64,000 bases of DNA. It comes from Paraburkholderia diazotrophica. Lineage in GTDB: Bacteria > Pseudomonadota > Gammaproteobacteria > Burkholderiales > Burkholderiaceae. Shown here in pieces: positions 10,467-19,826 of the stretch (position 1 is its first letter; the number at the start of each line of letters is the position of its first letter). The position numbers and the translations under genes were made by a program. The stretch spans positions 211,117-275,116 of the forward strand of contig NZ_FNYE01000007.1 of the NCBI RefSeq assembly GCF_900108945.1, written 5' to 3'. Below the pieces are notes generated by a model that worked only from the letters and a program-made list of their open reading frames with translations, had not been told where the DNA came from and searched no databases.

Positions 10467-10518
10467 CAACGTTCGGGGCGGTCGACGTGGAGATAGACAG
10501 CAACTGAGATGCGCACTG

Positions 10519-11331
10519 TCATGAAGGCGCGCGGTTTGTCTGCAATACGGTTGCCTGCGAGTCTTCCGCGCCAGCTTCCGCGTCGACGATCCATACGGCC
10601 ATTGCGCTCAGGTTGTCGCGGTTCGCGTCCGCCGATGCACGCACTTGCGCGGCGAGTGCGTCGAGCCAGGCGTCCGGTGTCGCGGCGTTGTGCAGCGCTT
10701 CGCATATAGCGGTTTCGTCGACGTATTCCCACAGTCCATCGCTGCACAGCAGGAACGCGTCGCCATCGTGCAGATGGAAGGTGCCGGACGAACCCGTGAT
10801 GTGCAGATCGAAGCGCGTGCCGAGCGCCGCGAGCAGCACGTTGCGGCGCGGATGATGACGTGCTGCGTCGGGGGACAGCAAGCGCGCGTCGACCATTTCC
10901 TGAACCATGCTGTGATCGCGCGTCTGCGCGCAGACGTTGCCGCCACGAAAGCAATAGAGACGCGAATCGCCGCAATGCGCCCACGCCGCCGTGCGCTGCT
11001 CGCAGTCGATCGCGAGCACCACGGCCGTCGAGCGCATGTCTTTGAGCGCGGCGCCGCCACGCGTCTGTTCCTCGACGATGTTGTCGTTCGCGTGAGCGAG
11101 CGCGCTCGCGAGACGCTGGCCTGTCGGCGGCAATTCGCCGACGGTCAGATAGCGCAGATCCGCGAGCACGGAATCGACGACGATCGCCGATGCCGTATCG
11201 CCGCCGCCATGTCCGCCCGCGCCGTCCGCAAGCACGCAGTAATAAAGGCGCTCGCTCGACCAGTCGCCGAGCGAGTCTTCGTTGCGTTGCCGGCCGCCGC
11301 GGTCCGTCAGGCTTGCTGTGGCAAGTCGCAC
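10519..11331 (-). CDS. pppA: PP2C-family Ser/Thr protein phosphatase, PppA-like
   Basis: 270 residues. All PP2C metal-site motifs are present: RQRNEDS (residues 14-20), LADGAGGH (34-41), STAV, CGDSR, LCSDGLWE and a C-terminal NRDNLSA. No membrane segment. In T6SS loci of the H1 type, PppA dephosphorylates Fha and opposes the PpkA kinase. The start lies 25 bp inside the 3' end of the upstream sigma-like gene, so the two are co-transcribed on the minus strand. It converges on the TpsA gene with a 52-bp gap. Phosphatase activity is secure; the T6SS role rests on its neighbours. Confidence 0.9.
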   Translation of the reverse strand: MRLATASLTDRGGRQRNEDSLGDWSSERLYYCVLADGAGGHGGGDTASAIVVDSVLADLRYLTVGELPPTGQRLASALAHANDNIVEEQTRGGAALKDMRSTAVVLAIDCEQRTAAWAHCGDSRLYCFRGGNVCAQTRDHSMVQEMVDARLLSPDAARHHPRRNVLLAALGTRFDLHITGSSGTFHLHDGDAFLLCSDGLWEYVDETAICEALHNAATPDAWLDALAAQVRASADANRDNLSAMAVWIVDAEAGAEDSQATVLQTNRAPS

Positions 11332-12134
11332 AGGAAGCCTCGCTCAAGGGCGGGCTCGGCCGCTGGCGCGCGCGACTGCTCGGCGAGGATGCCCAGCACC
11401 AGCAGGATCGCGATCCTGTTCTCGGCGACGATGTCGATGCCGAGCGTCTTCGCGATCCACTGGCCGATGCTCGTCGCAGCGAAATCGGTTGGCAGCGAGC
11501 CTTTCTTCAGCGTGACGCCGAGCTTGCGGGCGCGATAGTGATACGACGCGATCCGGTAGCGCGCGGCAATTTCCGCCAGTCCGCCTTTTTCGTTCGACAG
11601 CCAGCCGAGGCTGCCCGCAAGCAGCAACTGGTCGACCTTGTCGAGCCCGGCAATGAAGCGCGCTGCCGATTCCCGCACAACGCGCTCGTCGAGTCCGTGT
11701 TGCAGCAACACCGAGCCGACAGGGTCGCTTTGCACGGCTGCCTGTTGCTCGATCTCGGCCAGCACGTCTTCGTTGTCGAACATGACGTTGCGCTGATGAC
11801 CGGCATTGCGCAGGCAATCGATCAGATAACGGCGGAAATATGCGCACACTGCGTGACCATTAGAAGGCGCGCTATGCAGTGGGAACGCTTCCGGATGCGC
11901 ATGTGCTGCTTCGAGACGGAAAACCTTGAAATAAATGAACTGCGAGATCAACTCTTCCTTGTCTTCGCCTAGCGCCTGTAGTTCGAACGGGTAATACGTC
12001 TGAAGTGCGCGGCGAACGATCATATACATTGAAGCCATTTCGTCATGATTCAGACATGTACGGCGTTGCCACAAGTCCGGCAACGCCGCATCGCAAGCAC
12101 GGTCCACCGCACGTGCGCATTCTATGTGTGTCAC
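11307..12134 (-). CDS. Sigma-70/ECF-like regulatory protein, T6SS-linked
   Basis: 275 residues from a GTG at 12134 with GGGGTGA upstream; an internal ATG at 12038 (MASMYMIV) is an equally typical N-terminus. The architecture resembles an ECF sigma factor: a helical N-terminal part (EELISQFIYFKVFRLE ... AYFRRYLIDCLRN) resembling region 2, and a C-terminal part with a helix-turn-helix like region 4 (GLAEIAARYRIASYHYRARK, about residues 190-209). A further ~60-residue tail includes a hydrophobic stretch (ENRIAILLVLGILA). I do not recognise a named family. It lies upstream of and overlaps the phosphatase gene and is divergent from tssA, so it is a plausible regulator of this T6SS. Function is inferred. 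Confidence 0.6.
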   Translation of the reverse strand: MTHIECARAVDRACDAALPDLWQRRTCLNHDEMASMYMIVRRALQTYYPFELQALGEDKEELISQFIYFKVFRLEAAHAHPEAFPLHSAPSNGHAVCAYFRRYLIDCLRNAGHQRNVMFDNEDVLAEIEQQAAVQSDPVGSVLLQHGLDERVVRESAARFIAGLDKVDQLLLAGSLGWLSNEKGGLAEIAARYRIASYHYRARKLGVTLKKGSLPTDFAATSIGQWIAKTLGIDIVAENRIAILLVLGILAEQSRAPAAEPALERGFLCDLPQQA

Positions 12135-12774
12135 ACGTCACCCCGCATGATGAGCACAGCATCACGCTGTGCGGATTCAGTACCCGAAAAGCGTCCGTTC
12201 GTTTGAAGCTTGGAAGCTGACATACGGCTATCGGTCCGTTGCCGTTCAGCGTCGACTAATAGAGGAAACAGGTGCTCACCGCAATAGTGCGGAAAGTACT
12301 GCCTTAGGTATTGCACACGCCGGGACAAAACCAATATGAGGGTTTACCTTATTGCGTCCAATCGTGCTTTTTTTCAATTTTGTGGGACTCGAACGTTTAC
12401 TAGATGGTAATGCCGCCAAATGACGCGCAGGTTGCCGCTCATGTAAAAACAAGACTGTATGCGCATCTTGCGTTTTTTTAAGGTGTTTAGAAACGGCATT
12501 TTTAATTGAATTTTTGAATCGGCTTTACAAAAGCGAGAGCATCGTACCGGTCCTTTAATTTTAAGGATTGCGTGCTATGCTCATATCGGTCTGCGACAGC
12601 AGTGACCGCGTTGCGACGTGGCTATATAAACGCGTGCGTACATAAGTAATCCGAATTGTTTCAATTGGCTCTTCGATCCGGGGGAAGTCCAGTTTCGACG
12701 GTTAACGTGGCGTGAGTGTCGCGAAGAGCGAGCACGCTAAAACTATTCGTCTCTGACTGCAGCGAATACAAGAA
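12135..12774. promoter_or_regulatory. AT-rich divergent control region upstream of tssA
   Basis: A 640-bp non-coding interval between the sigma-like gene (minus) and tssA (plus), markedly more AT-rich than its surroundings from about 12330 to 12660 (several T and A runs). It should hold the main T6SS promoter and that of the regulator/phosphatase pair. A TATGCT at 12576-12581 is a possible -10 but has no good -35. I looked for a sigma-54 GG-N10-GC site and found no convincing one. No credible gene is present. Confidence 0.5.
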
Positions 12775-13818
12775 ATGGCCACGCTCGATGCCGGGGTACT
12801 GCTTGCCGAAATCTCTCCAGAAAGCCCTTGTGGGGACGATGTCGAATACGACCCGCTGTTCCGCGAACTCGAACAGGCCGTTCACGGCAAGCCGGATGTT
12901 CAGTACGGCGCCACCGTAGTCGCCGCCACACCGCCCGACTGGAAGACAGCTCAGTCGCTTTCTCTCGAACTGTTCGGCAAGAGCCGCGACTTGCGCGTCG
13001 CCGCGCATCTTGCGCGCGCGCTGCTGCATCGTCAGGGCTTCGAGGGTCTTGCCGAAGGGCTTGCGCTGATCGAAGCGCTGCTCGAACAGCACTGGAATCA
13101 CGTCCATCCGCAACTCGATCCCGACGACGACAACGATCCGACTGCGCGCATCAATGCACTGACCGTCCTCGTCGATCAATCCGGCATGCTGCTCGACGTG
13201 CGCGATACACCGCTTGTCGCTTCGCGCACGCATGGAATCGTCAGGCTGCGGGACATCGAATATGCGAACGGGGACGCGCCCGCACCCGAAGGCATCGAAC
13301 CGTTGTCCCTCGCGTCGATCGATGCGGCGATCGCCGACGTACACGACGATGCCGTGCGCGTCGTCGCTGCACTGCATGGCGCGCGCAGCAGCAACACGCG
13401 TATCGAAACGCTGCTGACGGAGCGCGTCGGCACGGCTCAGGCCATCGACCTTTCGCCGTTGTCGCGCCTGTTGCAACAAGCGGCGGGATTTCTTGTCGAG
13501 CGTATCGGCGAAGCGGCGCCTCAAGCCGGAGACGAAGACGAGGCCGCAGCGGGCGAAGGTGAAACGAATGCGCCCGCGGGCACAGGTGCGCGAGCGAGCG
13601 CGCCGCCGACGGGTGACGTGAACAGCCGGCAGGATGTGATCCGCCTGCTCGACAAGATCTGCGCTTACTACCAGAAGCACGAGCCGTCGAGTCCGGTGCC
13701 GTTGTTGCTGAACCGCGCGCGGCGTCTCGTGGACAAGAACTTCATGGAAATACTCGAGGACCTGGCGCCGGAAGGTCTTGGCCAGGCCCGGCAGGTTGGC
13801 GGTATCGAAAACGAATAG
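12775..13818 (+). CDS. tssA: T6SS protein TssA (ImpA N-terminal type)
   Basis: 347 residues. The N-terminal ImpA domain (about residues 8-130) has the usual opening SPCGDDVEYDPLFRELE and the WNHVHPQLDPDDDNDPTAR block. An acidic, Ala-rich linker (about 245-280) leads to a short conserved C-terminus (SRQDVIRLLDKICAYYQ ... VDKNFMEILEDLAPEGL). TssA recruits and primes TssBC sheath and Hcp polymerisation at the baseplate. The short C-terminal variant matches the H1-like system that also carries TagJ, Fha and PpkA. First gene of the structural operon; tssB follows after 79 bp. Confidence 0.92.
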   Translation: MATLDAGVLLAEISPESPCGDDVEYDPLFRELEQAVHGKPDVQYGATVVAATPPDWKTAQSLSLELFGKSRDLRVAAHLARALLHRQGFEGLAEGLALIEALLEQHWNHVHPQLDPDDDNDPTARINALTVLVDQSGMLLDVRDTPLVASRTHGIVRLRDIEYANGDAPAPEGIEPLSLASIDAAIADVHDDAVRVVAALHGARSSNTRIETLLTERVGTAQAIDLSPLSRLLQQAAGFLVERIGEAAPQAGDEDEAAAGEGETNAPAGTGARASAPPTGDVNSRQDVIRLLDKICAYYQKHEPSSPVPLLLNRARRLVDKNFMEILEDLAPEGLGQARQVGGIENE

Positions 13819-13897
13819 TCGTGGGGAGTTGATCAGCAACGCAACTGATACGCTGCCCCGTCTTTTCGACGGTGCGGTGTCAACCAGGGGAACTGTC

Positions 13898-14398
13898 GTG
13901 GCCAAGGAAAGCAGCCAGAAATTCATTGCACGTAATCGCGCGCCGCGCGTGCAGATCGAATATGACGTCGAGGTGTATGGCTCGGAAAAGAAGGTGCATC
14001 TGCCGTTCGTAATGGGCGTGATGGCTGACTTGTCCGGGCAGCCTGCCGATCCGCTCGCGCCCGTCGCGGACCGCAAGTTTCTGGAGATCGACGTCGACAA
14101 CTTCGATGAGCGGCTCAAGTCGATGAAGCCGCGCGTCGCGGTGCAAGTGCCGAACATGCTGACAGGCGAAGGCAATCTCGCCGTCGACATGACGTTCGAG
14201 AGCATGGACGACTTTTCTCCCGCCGCCGTCGCACGCAAGGTCGATGCGCTGTCGAAGCTGCTAGAGGCGCGCGGGCAGTTGCAGAACCTGCTGACTTATA
14301 TGGACGGCAAGACCGGCGCCGAGGAATTGATCGCGAAAGTACTGAACGATCCGGCCTTGCTGCAATCGCTCGCATCCGCGCCGAAGCCACAGGAATAA
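13898..14398 (+). CDS. tssB: T6SS sheath small subunit TssB
   Basis: 166 residues from a GTG start preceded by AGGGGAA at 6-8 nt. This start is supported by the ribosome-binding site and by the typical TssB opening (KESSQKFIARNRAPRVQIEYDVE). VHLPFVMGVMADLSG and the C-terminal LLTYMDGKTGAEELI are classic TssB features. It forms the contractile sheath with TssC, encoded 25 bp downstream. An in-frame upstream extension to 13778 overlaps the end of tssA and looks spurious. Confidence 0.95.
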   Translation: MAKESSQKFIARNRAPRVQIEYDVEVYGSEKKVHLPFVMGVMADLSGQPADPLAPVADRKFLEIDVDNFDERLKSMKPRVAVQVPNMLTGEGNLAVDMTFESMDDFSPAAVARKVDALSKLLEARGQLQNLLTYMDGKTGAEELIAKVLNDPALLQSLASAPKPQE

Positions 14399-14423
14399 GC
14401 GCGACCAACAGTGGAGTCTGACC

Positions 14424-15920
14424 ATGGCCGAACCCACCCCCCAGGAGCAGACGCAGCAGGCAGAAGGCACGCTCGAAGTGAGCGACTTCGCTAATCTGCT
14501 GCAAAAGGAATTCAAGCCGAAAAGCGAGAAAGCGAAAGAAGCCGTCGAGACGGCCGTGCGCACGCTCGCCGAACAGGCGCTGCGCGATACCGCCGTTATT
14601 TCAGGCGATGTTCTCGCGACCATCGAGGGCCTGATTGCGCAGATCGACAAGAAGCTGACCGATCAGATCAATCTGGTCATTCACTCGGAAGAGTTCCAGA
14701 AAGTGGAGAGCGCATGGCGCGGTCTGCACTATCTGGTGAACAACACAGAAACGGACGAGTCGCTGAAGATTCGCGTGATGAATATTTCGAAGGGCGAGTT
14801 GTACAAATCGCTCAAGAAATACAAAGGTACTGCATGGGACCAGAGCCCATTCTTCAAGAAGCTCTATGAAGAAGAATACGGACAGTTCGGCGGTGAGCCT
14901 TATGGCGCACTCGTCGCCGATTATTACTTCGACAACAGCGGTCCCGATGTGGACCTGCTGACCCAGATCGCGAAGATCTCGGCCGCCGCGCATGCGCCGT
15001 TCATCGCAGGCGCGGACCCCGCCGTCATGCTGATGGATTCGTGGCAGGAACTGGCCAATCCGCGCGACCTCACGAAGATCTTCCAGACCCCCGAGCACGC
15101 CGCGTGGCGCTCGCTGCGCGAGTCGGAAGATTCGCGCTACATCGGTCTCGCGATGCCGCGCTTTCTTGCACGCGCGCCGTATGGCGCAAAGACCAACCCC
15201 GTCGACGAATTCGACTTCGAAGAAGATACGGCCGGCGCGGACAGCGGCAAATACGCATGGGCGAATGCTGCCTACGCGATGGCGACCAACATCAACCGCT
15301 CGTTCAAGATGTACGGCTGGTGCTCGCGGATTCGCGGCATCGAGTCGGGTGGCGCGGTCGAGGGCTTGCCGGTGCATTCGTTCCCGACCGACGACGGCGG
15401 CGTCGACATGAAATGCCCGACGGAAATCGCCATCAGCGACCGGCGCGAAGCGGAACTGGCGAAGAACGGCTTCATGCCGCTCGTGCACAAGAAGAACTCG
15501 GACTTTGCCGCGTTCATCGGCGCGCAATCGTTGCACAAGCCCGCCGAATACGAAGATGCCGACGCGACGGCGAATGCGAATCTCGCCGCGCGGCTGCCGT
15601 ATCTGTTCGCGTGCAGCCGCTTTGCGCACTACCTGAAGTGCATCGTGCGCGACAAGATCGGCAGCTTCAAGGAGAAGGACGATATGCAGCGCTGGCTGCA
15701 GAACTGGATTTTGCAATACGTCGACGGCGATCCCGCCCATTCCAGCGAAGAGTCGAAAGCACGCCGGCCGCTTGCCGCCGCCGAAGTCGTGATCGAAGAA
15801 GTCGAAGGCAATCCCGGCTATTACACGTCGAAGTTTTTCCTGCGTCCGCATTACCAGTTGGAAGGCCTGACCGTGTCGTTGCGGCTGGTCTCGAAGCTTC
15901 CGTCCGCCAAGGCGGCATGA
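14424..15920 (+). CDS. tssC: T6SS sheath large subunit TssC
   Basis: 498 residues, full length for the family. Characteristic segments: SEEFQKVESAWRGLHYLVNN, PFGALVADYYFD-like GEPYGALVADYYFD, the PYGAKTNPVDEFDFEED block and WGEWANAAYA-like YAWANAAYA. The C-terminal NPGYYTSKFFLRPHYQLEGL is near-diagnostic. It is the major subunit of the contractile sheath and carries the site recognised by ClpV for disassembly. Co-transcribed with tssB (25-bp gap) and hcp (45-bp gap). Confidence 0.96.
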   Translation: MAEPTPQEQTQQAEGTLEVSDFANLLQKEFKPKSEKAKEAVETAVRTLAEQALRDTAVISGDVLATIEGLIAQIDKKLTDQINLVIHSEEFQKVESAWRGLHYLVNNTETDESLKIRVMNISKGELYKSLKKYKGTAWDQSPFFKKLYEEEYGQFGGEPYGALVADYYFDNSGPDVDLLTQIAKISAAAHAPFIAGADPAVMLMDSWQELANPRDLTKIFQTPEHAAWRSLRESEDSRYIGLAMPRFLARAPYGAKTNPVDEFDFEEDTAGADSGKYAWANAAYAMATNINRSFKMYGWCSRIRGIESGGAVEGLPVHSFPTDDGGVDMKCPTEIAISDRREAELAKNGFMPLVHKKNSDFAAFIGAQSLHKPAEYEDADATANANLAARLPYLFACSRFAHYLKCIVRDKIGSFKEKDDMQRWLQNWILQYVDGDPAHSSEESKARRPLAAAEVVIEEVEGNPGYYTSKFFLRPHYQLEGLTVSLRLVSKLPSAKAA

Positions 15921-15965
15921 CGGAATTCCGTTGTTACTGACGAAACGTTTTGAGTGGAGAAGAAC

Positions 15966-16457
15966 ATGGCCGTCGATATGTTCATGAAGCTAGGCGACAT
16001 CAAGGGCGAGTCCCAGGACAAGACCCATAAGGAGGAAATCGAAGTGCTCGCATGGAGCTGGGGGCTGAGCCAGAGCGGCACGATGCACATGGGCACGGGC
16101 GGGGGCGCCGGCAAGGTGAACGTGCAGGACATCTCGTTCACCAAATACGTCGACAAGGCGTCGCCGGCGATCATGGCGGCCTGCTGCAAGGGCTCGCATA
16201 TCGACTCGGCGGTGCTCACCGTGCGCAAGGCGGGCGGCGACAACCCGCTGGAGTACTACAAGGTGACGTTGACCGCGTTGCTGGTCAGTTCGTATTCGAC
16301 GGGCGGCTCGGGCGGCGAAGACCGTTTCACCGAAAACGTGACGCTGAACTTCGAGAAGTTCCACGTCGAATATCAGCCTCAAAACGCGAAGGGAGCGAAG
16401 GAGGGCGGCGTCGTCGAGGTGAAGTGGGACATACCGAAGAACGACGCGAGCAACTAG
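15966..16457 (+). CDS. hcp: T6SS inner-tube protein Hcp (TssD)
   Basis: 163 residues starting at MAVDMFMK, with GGAGAAG upstream; a start four codons earlier (15954) has no ribosome-binding site of its own. Typical Hcp features: MFMKLGDIKGESQDKTHKEEIEVLAWSWG-like opening, GGGAGKVNVQDISFTKYVDKASP, and a C-terminal GGxVEVKWDI-like end. Hcp hexamers stack into the secreted tube and also carry small effectors. No extra effector domain is fused. Confidence 0.95.
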   Translation: MAVDMFMKLGDIKGESQDKTHKEEIEVLAWSWGLSQSGTMHMGTGGGAGKVNVQDISFTKYVDKASPAIMAACCKGSHIDSAVLTVRKAGGDNPLEYYKVTLTALLVSSYSTGGSGGEDRFTENVTLNFEKFHVEYQPQNAKGAKEGGVVEVKWDIPKNDASN

Positions 16458-16599
16458 ACGAGGGCAAAACGCCGTGCCGCATTTGAATGGCGCTGTGGCA
16501 CGGCAACGCGATGGCGCGGGCCGATGGTATACGGCTGTCGCGCAGTCGCACGTGGTTGCACGCAGTTGTATTTGACCCGGCCTGACGGAGCGAACTGAC

Positions 16600-17439
16600 A
16601 TGACCGCAGAGGAAAGCTTGCGCGAAGGCGATCTGGACGAGAGCTTGCGCCAATTGCAGATGCAGGTTCGCAACGATCCGTCGAAGGCGTCCCTTCGCGT
16701 GTTCCTGTTCCAGTTGCTCGCGGTGCTGGGCTCGTGGGACCGCGCGCTGACGCAATTGAACGTCGTCGGCGATCTCGACGCCGCCGCGCTGCCGATGGTG
16801 CAGACCTACCGCGAAGCATTGCAATGCGAAGCGCTGCGCGAGCAGGTGTTCAACGGCACGCGCGCGCCGCTGATTTTCGGCGAGCCGACGGGCTGGCTCG
16901 CGTTGCTCGTCGAAGCGTTGCGGCTCGATGCGGCGGGCGATGGCGCAGCGGCCACGGCCGCGCGCGAACAGGCGCTCGCCGACGCGCCCACCACCTCGGG
17001 CAGCATCAACGGCGAGCCGTTCGAGTGGATCGCCGATGCCGACGGCCGGCTCGGCCCCACGCTCGAAACGGTACTCAACGGACGTTACTACTGGGTGCCG
17101 TTCTTCCGGATCAGGCGCATCGAGATCGAAGCGCCCGTCGATCTGCGCGACCGTGTCTGGACGCCCGCGATCTTCACATGGGCCAACGAAGGCCAGGCGG
17201 CCGGGCTGATTCCGACGCGCTATGCGGGCACGCTGGCACAAAAGAGCCACGCGCTATGGCTCGCGCGGCTGACCGAATGGGTCGGTGGCGATGCAGCGCA
17301 AGCGCGCCCCGTCGGGCAACGGATGCTGACGACCGACGTGAACGACTATGCGCTGCTCGATATCCGCACGATCGAACTGGCGGTCGACGCACCGCCCGGC
17401 AGCGAGGGCGGCGCCGGCGCCGCGCCGGATCATGGCTGA
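16600..17439 (+). CDS. tagJ: T6SS accessory protein TagJ (ImpE family)
   Basis: 279 residues. Begins with the ImpE-like SLREGDLDESLRQLQMQVRNDPSKASLRVFLFQLLAVLG block (TPR-like), followed by a C-terminal domain with NGRYYWVPFFRIRRIEIEAP and LIPTRYAGT. In systems such as P. aeruginosa H1, TagJ (HsiE1) binds the TssB N-terminus and modulates sheath/ClpV behaviour. Its presence, with fha, ppkA and pppA, places the cluster in the phospho-regulated clade. A 142-bp gap precedes it; its 3' end overlaps tssE by 8 bp. Confidence 0.92.
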   Translation: MTAEESLREGDLDESLRQLQMQVRNDPSKASLRVFLFQLLAVLGSWDRALTQLNVVGDLDAAALPMVQTYREALQCEALREQVFNGTRAPLIFGEPTGWLALLVEALRLDAAGDGAAATAAREQALADAPTTSGSINGEPFEWIADADGRLGPTLETVLNGRYYWVPFFRIRRIEIEAPVDLRDRVWTPAIFTWANEGQAAGLIPTRYAGTLAQKSHALWLARLTEWVGGDAAQARPVGQRMLTTDVNDYALLDIRTIELAVDAPPGSEGGAGAAPDHG

Positions 17440-17944
17440 AGCGAGCACGCGCGACCGGCTGCAGCCCTCGTTGCTCGACCGGCTGACCGACTACGAGCCG
17501 GAGGTGAAGCAGGAGGCGCGCGAGCGGCGCGTGCTGTCGATGCGCGCGCTGCGTCAGAGCGTGCAACGCGATCTTGCGTGGCTCCTGAACGCGAATGGTC
17601 TCGCTTCCGTGCAGGACCTGTCGGGTTATCCGTATGTGAGCACATCGGTATTGAACTTCGGCTTTCCGGACATCGCGGGCAAGACGGCTTCGGGCATCGA
17701 CGCGGCGAAGCTGGAGAAGCACGTGCGCGACGCGATCTGGGCGTTCGAACCGCGCATCATCCGCGAGACGGTGCGCGTGACCGCCGTGCAGAACGAAGAA
17801 ACTACGGGTCGCCATAACACCGTGGCGTTTTTGATCGAAGGAGACTTGTGGGCGCAGCCGTACCCGGAGCGGTTGTACTTCAGAACCGAACTCGATCTCG
17901 AAGCCGGGGAAATCAGGGTGATCGACCAGAGCGGGGCACGTTGA
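17432..17944 (+). CDS. tssE: T6SS baseplate protein TssE (gp25-like)
   Basis: 170 residues from the ATG at 17432, overlapping tagJ by 8 bp. Contains the gp25/lysozyme-like fold hallmarks: LRQSVQRDLAWLLNA, the YPYVSTSVLNFGFPDIAG segment and the EPRIIRETVRVTAV strand region. TssE is part of the TssEFGK wedge from which the sheath grows. Confidence 0.94.
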   Translation: MAEASTRDRLQPSLLDRLTDYEPEVKQEARERRVLSMRALRQSVQRDLAWLLNANGLASVQDLSGYPYVSTSVLNFGFPDIAGKTASGIDAAKLEKHVRDAIWAFEPRIIRETVRVTAVQNEETTGRHNTVAFLIEGDLWAQPYPERLYFRTELDLEAGEIRVIDQSGAR

Positions 17945-17948
17945 ACTC

Positions 17949-19826
17949 ATGAACCCCGAACTGATCAAGTACTACAGCGAAGAACTCCAGCATTTGCGCG
18001 AGATGGGCGGGGAGTTCGCGAAGGAATATCCGAAGGTCGCCGCGCGCCTCGGGCTGGAAAGCCTCGAATGCGCGGACCCGTATGTCGAGCGCCTGCTGGA
18101 AGGGTTCAGCTTTCTCGCCGCGCGCGTGCAGATGAAGATCGACGCCGAGTTTCCGCGCTTCACGCAGCATCTCGCGGAACTGGTCTATCCGCACTATCTC
18201 GCGCCGACGCCGTCGATGGCCGTCGTGCAGATCCGGCCCGATCTGAGCAACCCCGGCCTCGCCGAAGGTGTGAAGGTCGCACGCGGCAGCGCGTTTCGCA
18301 GCGTGCTCGACAAGAACGGCTCGACGCGTTGCGAATATCGCAGCGCTCACGACCTGACGCTGTGGCCGCTCGAAATCGCCGATGCAAAGTTCTTTACGCA
18401 TTCGGGCTCGCTCGGCGGCGCGGACATCGCGCTGCCGCCCGGCGTGAAAGCGGGCCTGCGGCTGCGGCTGCGCGCGACGGGCGGCCTCAAGATCAACCAG
18501 TTGAAGCTCGACCGGCTGGTGCTGTATCTGCGTGGCGCCGACGCGTTGCCGACCCGCACGTATGAGCGCCTGCTCGGCTCGGCTGTCGGCGTCGTGGTGA
18601 TGCCCGTGTCACGACCGGCAACGTGGCACGCGCAATTGCCGGCAACGGCCGTCGCGCCCGTCGGCTTTGCGCAAGACGAAGCGCTGCTCCCCATCAGCAA
18701 GCAGTCGTTCCAGGGCTATCGGCTGCTGCAGGAGTATTTCGCGTTCGCGCAGCGCTTCATGTTCGTCGCGATCGATGGCCTGCAGCCGGCGCTGCGCCGT
18801 TGCGGCGACAGCGAAGTGGAAGTGATCGTGTTGCTCAGGCGCGGCGATCCGCTGCTGGAACAGTCGCTCGACGCATCCAACTTCGCGCTCTTCTGCACGC
18901 CCGCGATCAATCTGTTTCCACGCCGCACGGACCGCATCGCGCTGTCCGCCGAGCAGTTCGAATATCACGTGATCGCCGATCGCACGCGGCCGATGGACTT
19001 GGAAATCTATTCGATCGAGGAAGTCACCGGCTATGGCGCGGGTGCCGCCGCCGAACAGAAATTCGACGCGTTCTATCACGCGCGCGACCTCGGCGCGGGC
19101 CACGGCGCGAACGCGTACTACCAGGTGCGGCGAGAGAAGCGGATGCGCTCGTCGCGGCAGGCCGAACGCGGACCGCGCACGAGCTATCTGGGCAGCGAGA
19201 CGTTCATCGCGCTCGTCGATGCAGCGAATGCGCCGTTTCGCGGCGATCTGCGTCAGCTCGGATTGCAGGTGCTCTGCACGAATCGCGACTTGCCGCTCAC
19301 ACTGTCGATCGGCGGCGGCCAGAGCGACTTCACGCTCGATGTCGAAGCGCCCGTCGAAAGCGTGCGCTGCGTGAGCGGCCCGAGCCGCCCGCTGCCGTCG
19401 TATGCGCATGGCGCCGTCGCATGGCGCCTGCTGAGCCATCTGTCGCTGAACTATGCATCGCTCGTCGATAGCGACGCGAAACAGGGTGCCCGCGCGTTGC
19501 GCGATCTGCTGAGCCTCTATTGTCCCGTCGACGACCCGGCGGCACAGCGGATGATCGAAGGCGTGCATTCCGTCGAATCGCATTCCGTGACGCGACGCCT
19601 GCCGTTTGCAGGGCCGATCGTGTTCGGCCGCGGCCTCGTAATCACGCTGACGCTCGACGATGCCGCTTTCGAAGGCGCGGCTGCGTTTGTGCTCGGCGCC
19701 GTGCTGTCGCATTACTTTGCGCAATACGTGTCGATCAATTCGTTCGCCGAGACGGTGGTGAGAACGCTGTCGCGCGGCGAGATCATGCGCTGGCCAGCGA
19801 GGGGCGGACAATGCCTGACGCTCTGA
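17949..19826 (+). CDS. tssF: T6SS baseplate protein TssF
   Basis: 625 residues, full length. Starts MNPELIKYYSEELQHLREMG and continues with EFAKEYPKVAARLGLE, YVERLLEGFSFLAARVQMKID and the LVYPHYLAPTPSMAVVQ block, all family-diagnostic. The C-terminus includes the ALLSHYFAQYVSINSF-like region. TssF dimerises with TssG in the baseplate wedge. It starts 4 bp after tssE and overlaps tssG by 16 bp. Confidence 0.96.
   Translation: MNPELIKYYSEELQHLREMGGEFAKEYPKVAARLGLESLECADPYVERLLEGFSFLAARVQMKIDAEFPRFTQHLAELVYPHYLAPTPSMAVVQIRPDLSNPGLAEGVKVARGSAFRSVLDKNGSTRCEYRSAHDLTLWPLEIADAKFFTHSGSLGGADIALPPGVKAGLRLRLRATGGLKINQLKLDRLVLYLRGADALPTRTYERLLGSAVGVVVMPVSRPATWHAQLPATAVAPVGFAQDEALLPISKQSFQGYRLLQEYFAFAQRFMFVAIDGLQPALRRCGDSEVEVIVLLRRGDPLLEQSLDASNFALFCTPAINLFPRRTDRIALSAEQFEYHVIADRTRPMDLEIYSIEEVTGYGAGAAAEQKFDAFYHARDLGAGHGANAYYQVRREKRMRSSRQAERGPRTSYLGSETFIALVDAANAPFRGDLRQLGLQVLCTNRDLPLTLSIGGGQSDFTLDVEAPVESVRCVSGPSRPLPSYAHGAVAWRLLSHLSLNYASLVDSDAKQGARALRDLLSLYCPVDDPAAQRMIEGVHSVESHSVTRRLPFAGPIVFGRGLVITLTLDDAAFEGAAAFVLGAVLSHYFAQYVSINSFAETVVRTLSRGEIMRWPARGGQCLTL

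Noticed and set aside
12330..12774. Possible sigma-54 promoter for tssA
   Set aside because: No GG-N10-GC element with acceptable flanks was found; ACGGCAT...TTGAA near 12494 has wrong spacing and lacks the GC.
16458..16599. Small gene in the gap between hcp and tagJ
   Set aside because: The 142 bp hold no open frame with a ribosome-binding site; more likely an untranslated spacer, possibly with an hcp transcript end, though no clear hairpin-T structure is visible.
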